A DNA stretch of 64,000 nt from Micromonospora polyrhachis (GTDB lineage Bacteria; Actinomycetota; Actinomycetes; Mycobacteriales; Micromonosporaceae): positions 62,001 through 126,000 of the forward strand of contig NZ_JACHJW010000001.1 of assembly GCF_014203835.1 (NCBI RefSeq). The letters are read 5' to 3'. Below are positions 41,076 through 53,200 of the stretch, piece after piece. The notes beneath the pieces were generated by a model. The model was not told where the DNA came from, made no database searches, and saw only the letters and a list, made by a program, of their open reading frames with translations. The translations under genes and the position numbers were made by a program. Every line of letters begins with the position of its first letter. Position 1 is the first letter of the stretch.

Positions 41076-43979
41076 GTGATCAGATCACGCAGCAGTTCCC
41101 GCCCCCGAAGAGAACATCGACTACGGCTACGCCTGTTCGCCTCCGCCGCCGCGATCCTCACCGTGGTGGGTACGCCCGCCGCCGCAGCCGCACGGCCCTA
41201 CGAGCCAACCGATCCGGTGCCGGCACCTGCCAAGGCCACCGCAGCCGAAGCCGGACTGCGAGCGGTCTCGCTTCCCGGCCTGACCCGGTCGACCTACACG
41301 GTCACGTTGATCACCGGCGACGAGGTCACGCTGACCCGGGACGGCGATCGCTACACAGTCACCGCCAGCCCCACCCGGCGGGCCGACGGCACCCACCCGA
41401 CGATCGACGTCAAGGTCGGCATCGCGCCCGATGGGACGACCACCCGGCTCCAGGCCCTGCCGAGCGACGCGCAGGCCCTGGTCGCCAGCGGCGTCATCGA
41501 TCAGAAGATCTTCGATGTCGCCTGGCTCGCCGCCCATCTGGAACGCGGCGAGGACACCTCCTTCGCGGTCACCGTCAAGTACGGTGACCGGCTGGACACG
41601 GCGACCCTGGACAAGCGGGTCGCGGATCTGTCCGGTGTGACGACGGCCGCGAAGCGCCCGGACCTCGGTACGGTCGACCTTCGTATCGATCCGCGCCGGG
41701 CCGCCGCCTTCTGGACTGCCATCAAGCCCCACTCGAAGGTGGGTGAGCTGAGCAACTATCTGTTCGACGGCGCCACCCCGAAGCTCGGCGGTGACGCGGT
41801 GGCGATCTGGCCCACCGGCCTGCGCTCGGTGAAGGCCACGCCGCAGACCGACACCGGACAGCCGAAGTACCGGGTCACCCAGCTCATCAAGCGCAAGAGC
41901 GCCGACGCCAACTACTGCGGCGCCCGCATCATGACGCTCTGCCCGACGGGCGGTTTCACACTCGTCCAGGTCGCCGGGTCGGCGGTCGGCTCCGCGTACG
42001 ACTCCATCAGTGCCCGCTGTCTGGACGAAGATCCGTGCACGACGTTCGAGGCGACCTACGAGGTCCCGCCCGGCACCTACGAAGCCGGCGGCCATGCCGT
42101 CTTCTGGATCGACCACCGCGAACAGCACATCAACCTGGAGTTGCCGGAGTTCCAGGTCGCCGGGGACACCACCATCACGCTCGACGGCGACACCGCCCAG
42201 CAGTTGACCGTCGGCACCCCCCGCCCCACCGAGGTCTTCATCGGTTCCCGGACCACCTTCCGTACCTTCGCCAACGGCGGGGGCGGAGCAACCCTCAGCT
42301 TCACCTGGTACGGCAACTCCCGGTTCTGGGCCATTCCCAGCCCGCCGGTGACGGCCGGCACGTTCCACCTCGGGGTGAACTGGGTGCTCGGCAAGCCGAT
42401 GGTGACCATGGCGGTCACCGCGCCGAAGCGGGTCGCGCTGACCCCGACGCTGGCGGCAGACTGGTACAAGCGCCCCGGCCATGAGGTGATCCGGTTCAGC
42501 GGCCGGCAGACCCTCAAGCTGGTCGACGGCGGGCGGGGCCGGGACGCGGACCTCCGCCAGATCGACGCCCGGGGCAAGCTCCTCCTGCTCCAGATCGACG
42601 CCGACAAGGACGTCGGCGGGCAGTGCCGCGTCGGAGGCGAGCAGCTGGCCCGGGCGCGGGCCGCCGGTGCCGCCGGGGTCCTCCTCGACCCGGTCTCGAC
42701 CGGCGGGCCGTGGGAGACCACGACCTGCCACCTCCCGGTCCAGCCGGACTGGTGGTACAACCCGCAGGACGTGCCTGACATCCCGTACGCCACCATCCCG
42801 CCGTCGGAGGTCGAGAACCTGCGCGGTCTGCTCCGCCGCGGCACGGTGAAGATCGACGTCTCGGGTTACGACTCGGTCAGCCCGTACGTCTACACCCTGC
42901 ACACCTATCACGAGGGCCGGATTCCGACCTCCCTGCACACCGAGGTCACCGATCGGCAGCTCGCCAAGGTCGACACCGTGCTACACGGCACCGAGGCGGA
43001 GCCAGCCAGCCTCGTCTACTCGGCCTTCCGACCGAACGAGACCGTTGCCGCCGGTGTCCCGTACAACGGCATCACCGACAGCGTCCAGTTCACGACCTAT
43101 CGTGGCCCGGTCTCGCCGGACCTCGTGCGGAACCAGTTCTACGCGCCCTCCGGTTCACAGCGGGAGGCCCGCACCGTCGACGTCACCGACCGGGCGGGAG
43201 CGGCCACGGCACGGTGGGGTGCACGGCCCCTCGTGCCCGGCGCGCCGGAACTGGCACCTCGGGTCTTCCAGTCCCAACCGGGCAAGTGGGAGGGTGACTG
43301 GTCCACCGAGCTGTGTGCCTTCTGCCGGCAGGGCAACACGTTCTACCCGATCACCTTCCTGGTCTCCGGGGCCAGCCCGGAGCAGGCGATGGGCGTGTAC
43401 ATGTTCGAACCGGAGAAGCTGCGCATGTACGCGGACGGCAAGGAGCTTCCCCAGGCCAACTCACCCTGGTGGGGGGCCACCTACGAACTGCCGGCCGAGC
43501 CGCGGCGATACCGGTTGACGGCCGGCAACGCCGACGGCAAGACCACGACGGAGTGGAACTTCACCTCCACCGCGCCGACCGGGAACGAGCCGCCGAAGGG
43601 GTTCCTCTGCCCCGAGGGATCGGGCGCGCCGTGCCACGCCGACCCGCTGCTGTTCCTGCGGTACGACGTCGGCGCGGACCTCACCGACGCAGTCGCGGCT
43701 CCGGGCCGGCACCAGATCAAGGTCGCCGCATACCACCAGGTGCCCAACGCGCCGGCGGTCAAGAGCGTCACGTTGTCGATCAGCACCGATGGCGGGGTCA
43801 CCTGGAGACAGCTCTCGACGACCGCCAAGGGAGGCGGAAACTACATCGCGAGCTACCAGGTCCCGCGCCTGGCGGAGACCACGGGCACGGTCAGCATCAG
43901 GGCCAGCGCGGCGGACGCCGCCGGCAACACCATCGAGCAGACCATCGTCGACGCCTTCACCCTCACCGGTAGGCGCTGA
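41076..43979 (+). CDS. Subtilase-like exoprotein lacking the S8 catalytic domain
   Basis: A 967-residue exported protein. Residues about 60-215 (STYTVTLITGDEVTLTRDGD; IDQKIFDVAWLAAHL) match the propeptide of large actinomycete S8 peptidases. No DxG, HGTH or GTSMA motif follows. Instead there is a beta-rich segment, then a PA-like domain at about 470-590 (ARGKLLLLQIDAD, GAAGVLL, IPYATIPPSE). The C-terminal region ends in Ig-like or fibronectin-like modules (ATYELPAEPRRYRLTAGNAD; VKSVTLSISTDGGVTWRQLS). The GTG start at 41076 has AAGGAG. It lies 60 bp after the active subtilase and is probably cotranscribed. It may bind substrate, act as an inhibitor, or be a scaffold. Confidence 0.8.
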   Translation: MIRSRSSSRPRREHRLRLRLFASAAAILTVVGTPAAAAARPYEPTDPVPAPAKATAAEAGLRAVSLPGLTRSTYTVTLITGDEVTLTRDGDRYTVTASPTRRADGTHPTIDVKVGIAPDGTTTRLQALPSDAQALVASGVIDQKIFDVAWLAAHLERGEDTSFAVTVKYGDRLDTATLDKRVADLSGVTTAAKRPDLGTVDLRIDPRRAAAFWTAIKPHSKVGELSNYLFDGATPKLGGDAVAIWPTGLRSVKATPQTDTGQPKYRVTQLIKRKSADANYCGARIMTLCPTGGFTLVQVAGSAVGSAYDSISARCLDEDPCTTFEATYEVPPGTYEAGGHAVFWIDHREQHINLELPEFQVAGDTTITLDGDTAQQLTVGTPRPTEVFIGSRTTFRTFANGGGGATLSFTWYGNSRFWAIPSPPVTAGTFHLGVNWVLGKPMVTMAVTAPKRVALTPTLAADWYKRPGHEVIRFSGRQTLKLVDGGRGRDADLRQIDARGKLLLLQIDADKDVGGQCRVGGEQLARARAAGAAGVLLDPVSTGGPWETTTCHLPVQPDWWYNPQDVPDIPYATIPPSEVENLRGLLRRGTVKIDVSGYDSVSPYVYTLHTYHEGRIPTSLHTEVTDRQLAKVDTVLHGTEAEPASLVYSAFRPNETVAAGVPYNGITDSVQFTTYRGPVSPDLVRNQFYAPSGSQREARTVDVTDRAGAATARWGARPLVPGAPELAPRVFQSQPGKWEGDWSTELCAFCRQGNTFYPITFLVSGASPEQAMGVYMFEPEKLRMYADGKELPQANSPWWGATYELPAEPRRYRLTAGNADGKTTTEWNFTSTAPTGNEPPKGFLCPEGSGAPCHADPLLFLRYDVGADLTDAVAAPGRHQIKVAAYHQVPNAPAVKSVTLSISTDGGVTWRQLSTTAKGGGNYIASYQVPRLAETTGTVSIRASAADAAGNTIEQTIVDAFTLTGRR

Positions 43980-43993
43980 CCGTCATCCCTACA

Positions 43994-44026
43994 CCCGCCG
44001 GGTACGTCCACGACGTGCCCGGCGGG
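43994..44026. terminator. Hairpin after the exoprotease operon
   Basis: CCCGCCGGG (43994-44002) pairs with CCCGGCGGG (44018-44026) around a 15-base loop, 14 bp after the stop codon and before the RHS gene. It likely separates the two transcription units. Confidence 0.6.
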
Positions 44027-44216
44027 CTGGCATCCGGGCTGGCATCCCAGCCGCTGGTTGTCGGGTAGTTCACGTGAATACCGGCAGCGGTTGAACAACC
44101 ATCGCGGATAACAAGTTCATATAGCCAACTATCCCTGCCTCCCGGCGCGATATCCATTGGCGGGCATCGCGAACTGCGGTGCCCGCCAACTACTTTGCGC
44201 GCCGCGGAGGTTTGGG

Positions 44217-47200
44217 ATGCAGGACAGCGACCTGAACGCATCGGATCGCCAAACCTCGGATTTGCTGCGCAGCCTGCGGCGTACGCGCCGCTCGCCAAAG
44301 CCGATGTTGGCGATCGTGCTGGCCGCGACGTTGGCGCTCATCGTCGCGACGGACGGGGTGGAAGGGCTCCCGGAACCCCCGGATACGAGTTCGGCTGCCA
44401 CGGCGGGTGCGGCCCGAGACGGGAGCACCGGGGCGCAACCCGCACCTCGGCAGCGGTGGGACAGCGCATCAGGCAACGGTCAGGCTCCGCAGCAACGCGT
44501 GAACACGACGATCCCCGCCTCCCAGCAGTCGCGCTATCCGCAGCACAAGCTGTCCCAGCAGCCGACCGTACCGGCCAACACCGCCAGCCAGCAGAAGCCG
44601 CCGGCGACGCAACTGCGGGGCTACCAGCCGGCCAGCAGCCAGGAGTTGGCGCAGCAGCGCGACGCCTACCAGCAGGTCTACACCAACACCGACGGCACCC
44701 AGACCACCGTCTTCTCCACCGCACCGGTCAACTACCGGACCGCCAGCGGCGGCTGGGCACCGATCGACCCGAGGTTGACCGCCGACGCCGGTTCAGGCTG
44801 GCGCAACACGGCCGACGCGGTGCAGGTCCGGCTCGCCGCCCGGGCCGACGACCCGACGCTGGCCCGCTTCACCGTCGCCGACGGGCAGGCCGTGTCGTAC
44901 GGGCTGGCCGGGGCCGCACCGGTGCCGGGACGAGCCGATGGCGCGCTGGTCACCTACCGTGGCGTGCTGCCCCACGTGGACCTCGAGTTGGAGTCGCGCC
45001 CCGGGGCTCTGAAGGAGACGCTGGTACTGCGTTCCGTCGACGCGCCGAGGGTGTACGACTTCCCGCTGCGCCTCGACGGACTCACTGCGGCACTGCGCGA
45101 CAACACGGTGGTGCTGACCGACGCGGCGGGCACGGTGCGCGCCGTCATCCCGCCGGGCTACGTCGTCGACGCCGCCCCCGTTCCGGTGACCTCGACGGCC
45201 GTCACCTACCAACTGCTCACCGTCGCCGGTAGGCCGACGTTGCGGGTCTCCGTGGACGAGAAGTGGCTGCGTGACCCGGCCCGGGTCTACCCGGTGCGCC
45301 TGGACCCAACCGTCGAACTGCCGGTCGCCAGCGGCGCGGCCGATTCGGCCATGTACGTGCACGGCTCCAGCTCCGCCTCGGGCAGCAGTGAGCTGCGGGT
45401 CGGCACGGTGGACGGGGCCAACGCCGCGTCGTACCTCAGGTTCGGTGGCCTGGTGGACCGGCTGCGCTACCACACCATCTACGGCGCGCAACTACAGGTG
45501 GTCAACTACGACTCCGACTCCTGCCGGCCCCGAGAGGTGACCGTGCACCCGGTGACGGCGGCCTGGTCGGCCGGCACCGGCTACTCCTACCCCGGCCCGG
45601 CGGTCGGCGCGGCGCTGGCCAGCAAGTCGTTCGCGTACGGCTATGTCGAGTTCGGTGCGGACCGGTCGGCCTGCCCGATCGCAGCCGAGGCGCTCGACCT
45701 GGGTGGTGCCGGCGCCAACCTGGTGCAGCGGTGGGTCAACGGAGAGCAGGCCAACCACGGTCTGTCGCTGCGCGCCTCGACCGATCCGCTCAGCGGCAAG
45801 CGGTTCACCGGCCCCGGGACGGCCAACCCGCCGAAGCTGTACGTGACGCACAGCCCGTACAACGCCTCGTACGCCATCCCGAAGCCGGTGCCCAACCCGC
45901 CGGTGCTGCAGAACCAGGACGGCCGGGTCGCGGTGACGGTGACCAACCGCAGCGCGGAGGCGTGGACGGTGGGCAACTACTACCTGGCCTACCGTGCCTA
46001 CCACGCGCAGACGGGGGCGGCGGTGACCCAGCAGCGTGCGGCCAACCTGACTGCCTCGGTACCCCGTGGCGCCAAGGTGACCCTCGACGCGACCATCAAG
46101 GCCCTGCCGCCGGGACGGTACTTCCTCGACTTCACCATGGTCCGCACCGGCGGCGTGGTCTTCACCGACCACCAGGTACCACCCGCCCGGATGGTGCTGG
46201 AGGTCACCGACATCCCGCCGGTCGTGCAGGAGCTCTACCCGCCGAACGGATACGCCGCGTCGACGCTGGCCCCGCAGCTGTGGGCCCGCGCGTTGGACAT
46301 CGACGCGCCCCCGGGTTCGTCGCTCTCCTACAAGTTCGAGGTGTGTGAGCAGACGGCCTCCGGTGGCACCACCGGGTGCTTCGACTCCGGCTTCCAGGCC
46401 AGGACCGCGTGGACCGTGCCGGCCGGCAAGCTGTACTGGAGCAGGACCTATCGGTGGCGGGTGATCGTCAAGGATGGGGGCAACGAGGTCTCGTCACCGT
46501 CTTCGACGCTGCTCACCGCCGTACCGCAGCCGGAGATCACCTCGCGGATCGCGGGGGCGACGACGGCCGCGAACGACCGCGAGTTCGACGCCCAGACCGG
46601 CAACGTCTCCACCACCGCGATGGATGCCACGGTCACCACCGTCGGCCCCGAGCTGAACCTGGTCCGCACCTACAACAGCCTCGACCCACGGCGGGACGGC
46701 GCGTTCGGTGCCGGCTGGTCGACCCGCTACGACATGCGGGTCGTCGCCGACGCGGACGGCACCGGCAACATGCTGGCCACCTACCCGGACGGGCAGCAGG
46801 TGCGCTTCGGAAAGAACCCCGACGGGACCTTCGCCGCCCCGTCCGGCCGTACCGCGTCGCTGACCTGGAACGGCACCATCTGGACGTTGGTCGACAAGGC
46901 ACGGATGACGTACCAGTTCTCCTCGACCGGCCGGCTGACGAAGATCACGGATGCCGCCCTGCGGTCGATCGTGCTCACCTACCGCACCACCGACGGGAAA
47001 CTGGCCCGAGCCCGGGTCGCCAACAGCCAGACCAACACCGCCGGCCGGTCGCTGACCTTCATCTGGTCCGGTGCGCACGTGGTCAGCGTCGCCGCGGACC
47101 CGGTCGACGGCACAGCGCCGACCTGGACCTACACCTACAGCGGTGACCTGCTCGCCTCGGTCTGCGCCCCCGGCAACGCCTGCACCCGCTACGACTACGC

Positions 47201-50200
47201 GGCCGGATCGCACTACCGTACCGGCGTGCTCGACGCCAAGCCGGAGTCGTACTGGCGGCTGGGCGAGGCCCAGGGCACGGCGGTCGGTAGCGAGGTCGCC
47301 GTCAACCTGGGTAAGGACGCCGGCACCCACACGGGCGTGACCCTCGGTACGGCCGGTGCGCTGACCGGCACCGGCAACACCGCCGCCACCTTCAACGGCA
47401 CCTCGTCGGTGGTCGAGCTGCCCAAGGGCGCGGTGAAGAAGTCGCGCGACGGCGCGGTCGAACTCTGGTTCAAGGCCAGCATCACCGGCAGCGGCGGCCC
47501 GCTGCTGGGCTATCAGACCAAGGCGCTCGGCGAAGCCTCCACCACCGGGGTCCCCGTGCTGTACGTAGGCACCGACGGCCTGCTTCGCGGTCAGTTCAAC
47601 GGCCCCACGGTCGCGCCGCTGACCTCGACCGCCGCCGTCAACGACGGGCGCTGGCACCATGCGGTGCTGTCGGTGATGGGCGGGGTGCAGACGCTCTACC
47701 TCGACGGGGCCAAGGTGGCCGAGCGGAGCGGCACGACGGTCGAGCACTCGCTGCTGACCTTCAACCAGCTCGGCGCGGCGTACGCGACCACCCCGGCATC
47801 CTGGCCGGGCTGGGGTACGACGGCACGCCGGTACTTCACCGGTGCGATCGACGAGGTGGCGGTCTACTCCCACCCGCTGGGCCAGGCGGCGGTCACCGCG
47901 CACCATCGGTACGCCACCGGCACCAACCAGATGACGGCGGTAACCCTGCCCAGCGGCAAGATCGCAGCTCAGTTCACGTACGACACCAACGCCGACCGGG
48001 TCACCAAGCACACCGACCGGCACGGCGGCGTCTGGACCGTCGGGGCCCCGCTGGTCTACGGCGGTGACACCGACCTGCGTCGCAGTGTGCAGGTGCTGGA
48101 CCCGGCGAACCGACCACACCTGTACGAGTACGACGCGCTCACCGGTCAACTGCTGCGCTCGGGCACCCCGCTCGGCCTGGAGACCCGGGAGGAGGACCGG
48201 CCCGGCTCACCCACCCCCTCCCCCACGACACCGCCAACCGAGGTGTGCTCCACCCCCGACCCGGACGACCCGGCGTTCTGCACCGTCATTCCCGGTGGAT
48301 CGGGCGGGCCGGTGTTCGTGCGGCACCCGCTGGAGGGGATGGCGATCCGCACGTTCGAGTACGACGACCGGGGCAACCAGACCGTGGTCACGAACGAGAA
48401 CGGCGACGCCGTGCGGATGACCCACGACCAGCGCGGCAATGTCACCTCGAAGCGGACCTGCCGGGCCGCCGGCGTCTGCCACACCACCTACACGACCTAT
48501 CCGGCCACCGTGACCGACCCGTTCGACCCACGCAACGACCTGCCGACCGAGGCGCGGGACGGACGCTCGGCCGGCGCCACCGACAACACCTACCGGACCA
48601 CCTACAGCTACACCCCGTTCGGTGAGCTGGCCACCCAGGTCAACCCGGACGGCAGCACCGTCCGGCACACCTACACCACCGGTGGTGAGGGCGCGTACGG
48701 CGGCGGCACCGTGCCCGCCGGCCTGCTGCTGACCACCACCGACGCACTCGGCAAGATCACCCGCTACGCCTACTACCAGAACGGGGACCTGTACCGGGTC
48801 ACCCAGCCGTCGGGAATGGTCACCAGCTACACCTACGACGCGCTCGGCCGCACGCTCACCACCACGGAGATCTCCGACTCCTACCCGGCCGGTGTGGTCA
48901 CCAGCCACACCTACGACGCGTTGTCCCGCCCGGTCGGCACCACCGAGCCGGCCACCACGGACGCGGTGACCGGCCAGGCACACCAGAAGCGCTCCACGAC
49001 GACGTACGACGTGGACGGCAACGTGACCCGCGTCGAGGTCGCCGACGTGCACGGTGCCGACGCCACCCGTACCACCTCCTGGGAGTACGACCAGCACAAC
49101 CGCCCGGTCAAGGCCACGGACGCGGAGGGCAACGAGACCGTCAAGAACTACGACCGGTTCGGCAACGAGACCAGCGTCGTGGATGCCAACGGCAACCGGT
49201 ACGACTACGCCTACACCGCGCGCAACACGTTGGCCGAGGTCCGGCTGCGGGCGTACGCCGGGGACGAGGGGCCCACCACCGGCGACTACCTCGTGTTGCA
49301 CACCTACACCTACGACTACGCCGGCCGGATGGTCAGCGACACCGACGCCATGGGCCGCCGGCTGGAGTACCAGTACTACGGCGACGACCAACTGCACCGC
49401 ATCGTGCTGAAGAACTTCCGCAATCCCGACGGCAGCACCCGCGACTACGTGGTGGAGGAGAACACGTACGACGGTGCCGGCAACCGGACCCGGCAGGCAG
49501 CCGCCAACGGCACCTCCGTCACCCAACAGACGTACACCCGGGCCGGCAACGTCGCCACCGTCGTGGTCAACCCCGGTGGTGCCGCACTGACCACGTCGTA
49601 CACGTACGACGCGATGGGCAACGTGACCCGGATGACCCGCACCGGCCGGGCATCCAACGTGCCGTGGACCATGTCGACCACCCCGGAACAGGTCGACTAC
49701 GTGTACGACGACAGCGGCAACCCGGTCCGCCAGACAGTCGTCGCCGGCCCGGTCAGCCGGGTCACCACCAGCAGCTACGACCAGCGTGGGCTGCTGACCG
49801 ACGCCACCGACCCACTCGGTCGGACGATCCGGTACGGCTACGACGAGCTGGGGCGCCGGGCTCGGGTGATCGCTCCACCGGTGGCCGCCGAGGAGGACGG
49901 TGATGCGCCGACCACGGTCACGCCGACCACCGTCACCGGCTACAACACCTTCGACGAGACGGTGCACACAGCCGATGCCCGGGGCAACGTCACCAGCTAC
50001 GCCTACAACCGGCTGGGTCGCCAGGTCGGCCGGACAGCTCCGACGTACTGGCCGCCGGCCGGGATCGGCTCGTTGCAGCCCACCACCTCAACCCGCTACG
50101 ACCCGGCGGGCAACGTGGTCGAGACCGTCGACGCGCGGGGCAACCCCACCCGCTACTCCTACGACCAGTTGGGCCGGCTGGTCAGCCGGGACGAACCGAC

Positions 50201-53200
50201 CGGCGTCGCGGACCGGGCGGTGACCCGGTACACCTACACCCGCACCGGCCAACTGTTGTCGACGACCGGCCCCACCGGAAGCCGGGTCGAGGCCACCTAC
50301 GACGACCTCGATCGGCAGGTGACCGCCACGGTGCTGGAGCGGTACCCGACCGTCCGCGCGCTCACCATGGGATACCGCTACGACGACAATGGCAACGTCA
50401 CCTCGGTCGTGTCGCCCAGCGGTGCCACCACCAACAACGTGTACGACACGCTGGGCCAGCTCACCCGGGTGACCGACCCCGCCGGGGTGGTCACCAGCTA
50501 TGGCTACGACTACGCCGGTCGCCAGGTGCGGGTCAGCGACGCACTGGGCCGCACCGAGCGGATCGACTACGACCTGCTCGGGCTGATCACCGCCGAGTCG
50601 GACCTGGCCGCAGACGGCACGGTCCTGCGTACCCAGACCTATGGCTACGACGCGGCCGGCAACCTGACCTCGGCGGTCAGCCCCGGCGGCGTGACCACCA
50701 GCTACGAGTACGACGCCCACAGCCGGCTGGCCCGGCAGGTGGAGCCGGCCACCGCCAACTCCTCGATCACCACTGGTTTCGGCTACGACGTGGCCGGCAA
50801 CCCCACCCGGTACACCGACGGCCGGGGCAACCGCACCATCTCCACGTACAACAGTTGGGGTCTGCTGGAGTCGCAGATCGAGCCGGTCACCACCGCCCAC
50901 CCCAACGCGGCCGACCGCACCTGGACGCTGGCGTACAACATCACCGGCCAGCCCACCAAGCTCACCGCCCCCGGCGGGGTGACCCGGATCCGCAGCTACG
51001 ACGCGGCGGGCCGGCTGACCAGCGAGACCGGCGCCGGCGCGGGCACCCCGGAACGCTCACTCGGCTACGACCTGGCCGGCCGGCTGGTCCGGGCCACCGC
51101 ACCGGTCGGCACCGACACGTACCGCTACGACGACCGGGGCAACCTGCTCAGCGCCGCCGGCCGGTCCGGCTCCGCCAATTTCGGCTACGACGCCGACGGC
51201 CAGCTGACCAACCAGACCGACGCGTCCGGCAGCGCCACCTACACGTACACCAAGCGGCGGCTGACCGCGATCCGCGACGGCATCACCGGCGTCACCCAGA
51301 ACTACACCTACGACGCCTCCGGGCAGCCGACCAGCATCGACTACGGCTCCGGCCGCACCCGCACCTTCGGCTACGACAACCTGGCACGCCTCACCAGCGA
51401 CGTCACCCGCAACTCGACCGGACAGTCGGTCAACTCGATCAGTTACCGCTACGACGTCGACGACAAGCTGGTCGCCAAGACCACGACCGGAACCGCCGGG
51501 GCGGGTAACCACACCTACGCCTACGACCTGGCCGGGCGCCTGGTCACGTGGACCGGGCCGCAGGGCACGGTGGCGTACGCCTGGGACGCCTCCGGCAACC
51601 GGATCCGGGCCGGCGCGAAGACGGCCAGCTACGACGAGCGCAACCGACTGCTGTCCGACTCGGACTACACCTACACCTACACGGCACGGGGCACGCTCGC
51701 CTCGCGGACCAGCTCCGGCCTGACCGAGCAGTACGCCTTCGACGCGTTCGACCGGCTGACCACCGCCGGTTCGGTGGGCTACACGTACGACGCGTTGAAC
51801 CGGGTGGCGAACCGGGGCACGACCTCGTTCGGCTACGCGGGCCTGGCCGACGACGTGGTCACCGACGGCACCGGCCGCTACTCGCGGGGGCCGACCGGTG
51901 AGGTCGTCGCCGTCGGCGAGGGCAACGAGCAGCTACTGGCCCTCACCGACGGGCACGGCGACGTGGTGGCCGGCATCGAACCCGCGGACACGACACTGGC
52001 CGCACTCACCGACTCGAAGGCGTACGACCCCTTCGGTCAGGTCGTGGCCACCGAAGGCGATACGGGCGACCTGGGCTTCCAGGGCGACTGGACCGACCCG
52101 ACCACCGGCCAGGTCGACATGGGCGCACGCTGGTACGAGCCCGGCACCGGCGCGTTCCTCTCCCGCGACACGGTCAACTACAGCACCGGCGACGCGATCC
52201 TGGCCAACCGGTACACCTACGCGGCGGGCGATCCGCTGGCGCACATCGACCCGGACGGGTACTGGCCGTCGTGCGGTTGGTGCAAGTCCGTGGTCAACAA
52301 GGTCAAGAAGACGGCCTCCAACGCCTGGTCCGGGGTGAAGCGGGTCGCCTCCACCACCTGGTCCGGGGTGAAGAAGGTGGCCAGCTCTGCCTGGAACGGT
52401 CTGAAGGCGGGGGCGAGCTACGTCTGGTCCGGTGTGAAGAAGGTGGCCAACTGGGTCGGTTCGGGGATCAAGAAGGTAGCCGCAGCGATCTCCAACGGTG
52501 CCAAGTGGCTCTACAACAAGGCCCGTACGGCGGTCACCTGGGTCGGCCAGAAACTCAGGGCCGCCGGGGCCTGGGTGGCCGACAAGGCGTCCCGAGCCTG
52601 GAAGACGGTGACCGGTGCCGTCTCGGCGGGAATGAGCTGGGCGAGGCAGAAGGCCGAGCAGGCGCGGCAGGTGATCCACGAGATGAAGCGGAAGGTCACC
52701 GAAACCGCGCGTCGGGCCATCGAGTACGTGGCCAAACACAATCCGATCAAGGCGGTGGCCGCCGCGCTCAAGCCGATCGTGTCGACCATCAAGACGGTGG
52801 TGTCGGCTGCCGCACACATCCCGGCCGCGGTGGTCGCCACCGTCCGGGACGTGGTCGCCGACACGGTCCAGGCGACCAAGGTCCTCTATCAGGCGGCCGT
52901 CCAGGTGGCGGGCACGGTCGTCGAGGAGTTGTCGAAGGCGACCGAGGCGGTGGTGGACTTCGCCCAGGCGGCGGCACCGTACGTGAAGGACGCGCTGAGC
53001 CTCGCCGCCGAGGCGGTCGGCATCACCGACCTGGTCGACTGTGTGAGCAAGGGTGACCTGGAGGCCTGCGCCTGGACTGCGGCTACCGTCGCCGGCTTCG
53101 CCCTCGGAGGTGCCGGTGGTGGCACGATCCGCGCGGCACGGGTGGCGAGCCTCGCCGCCAAGCACGGTGACGAGGTGGTCGACGTGGTTCGGGGCGGATC

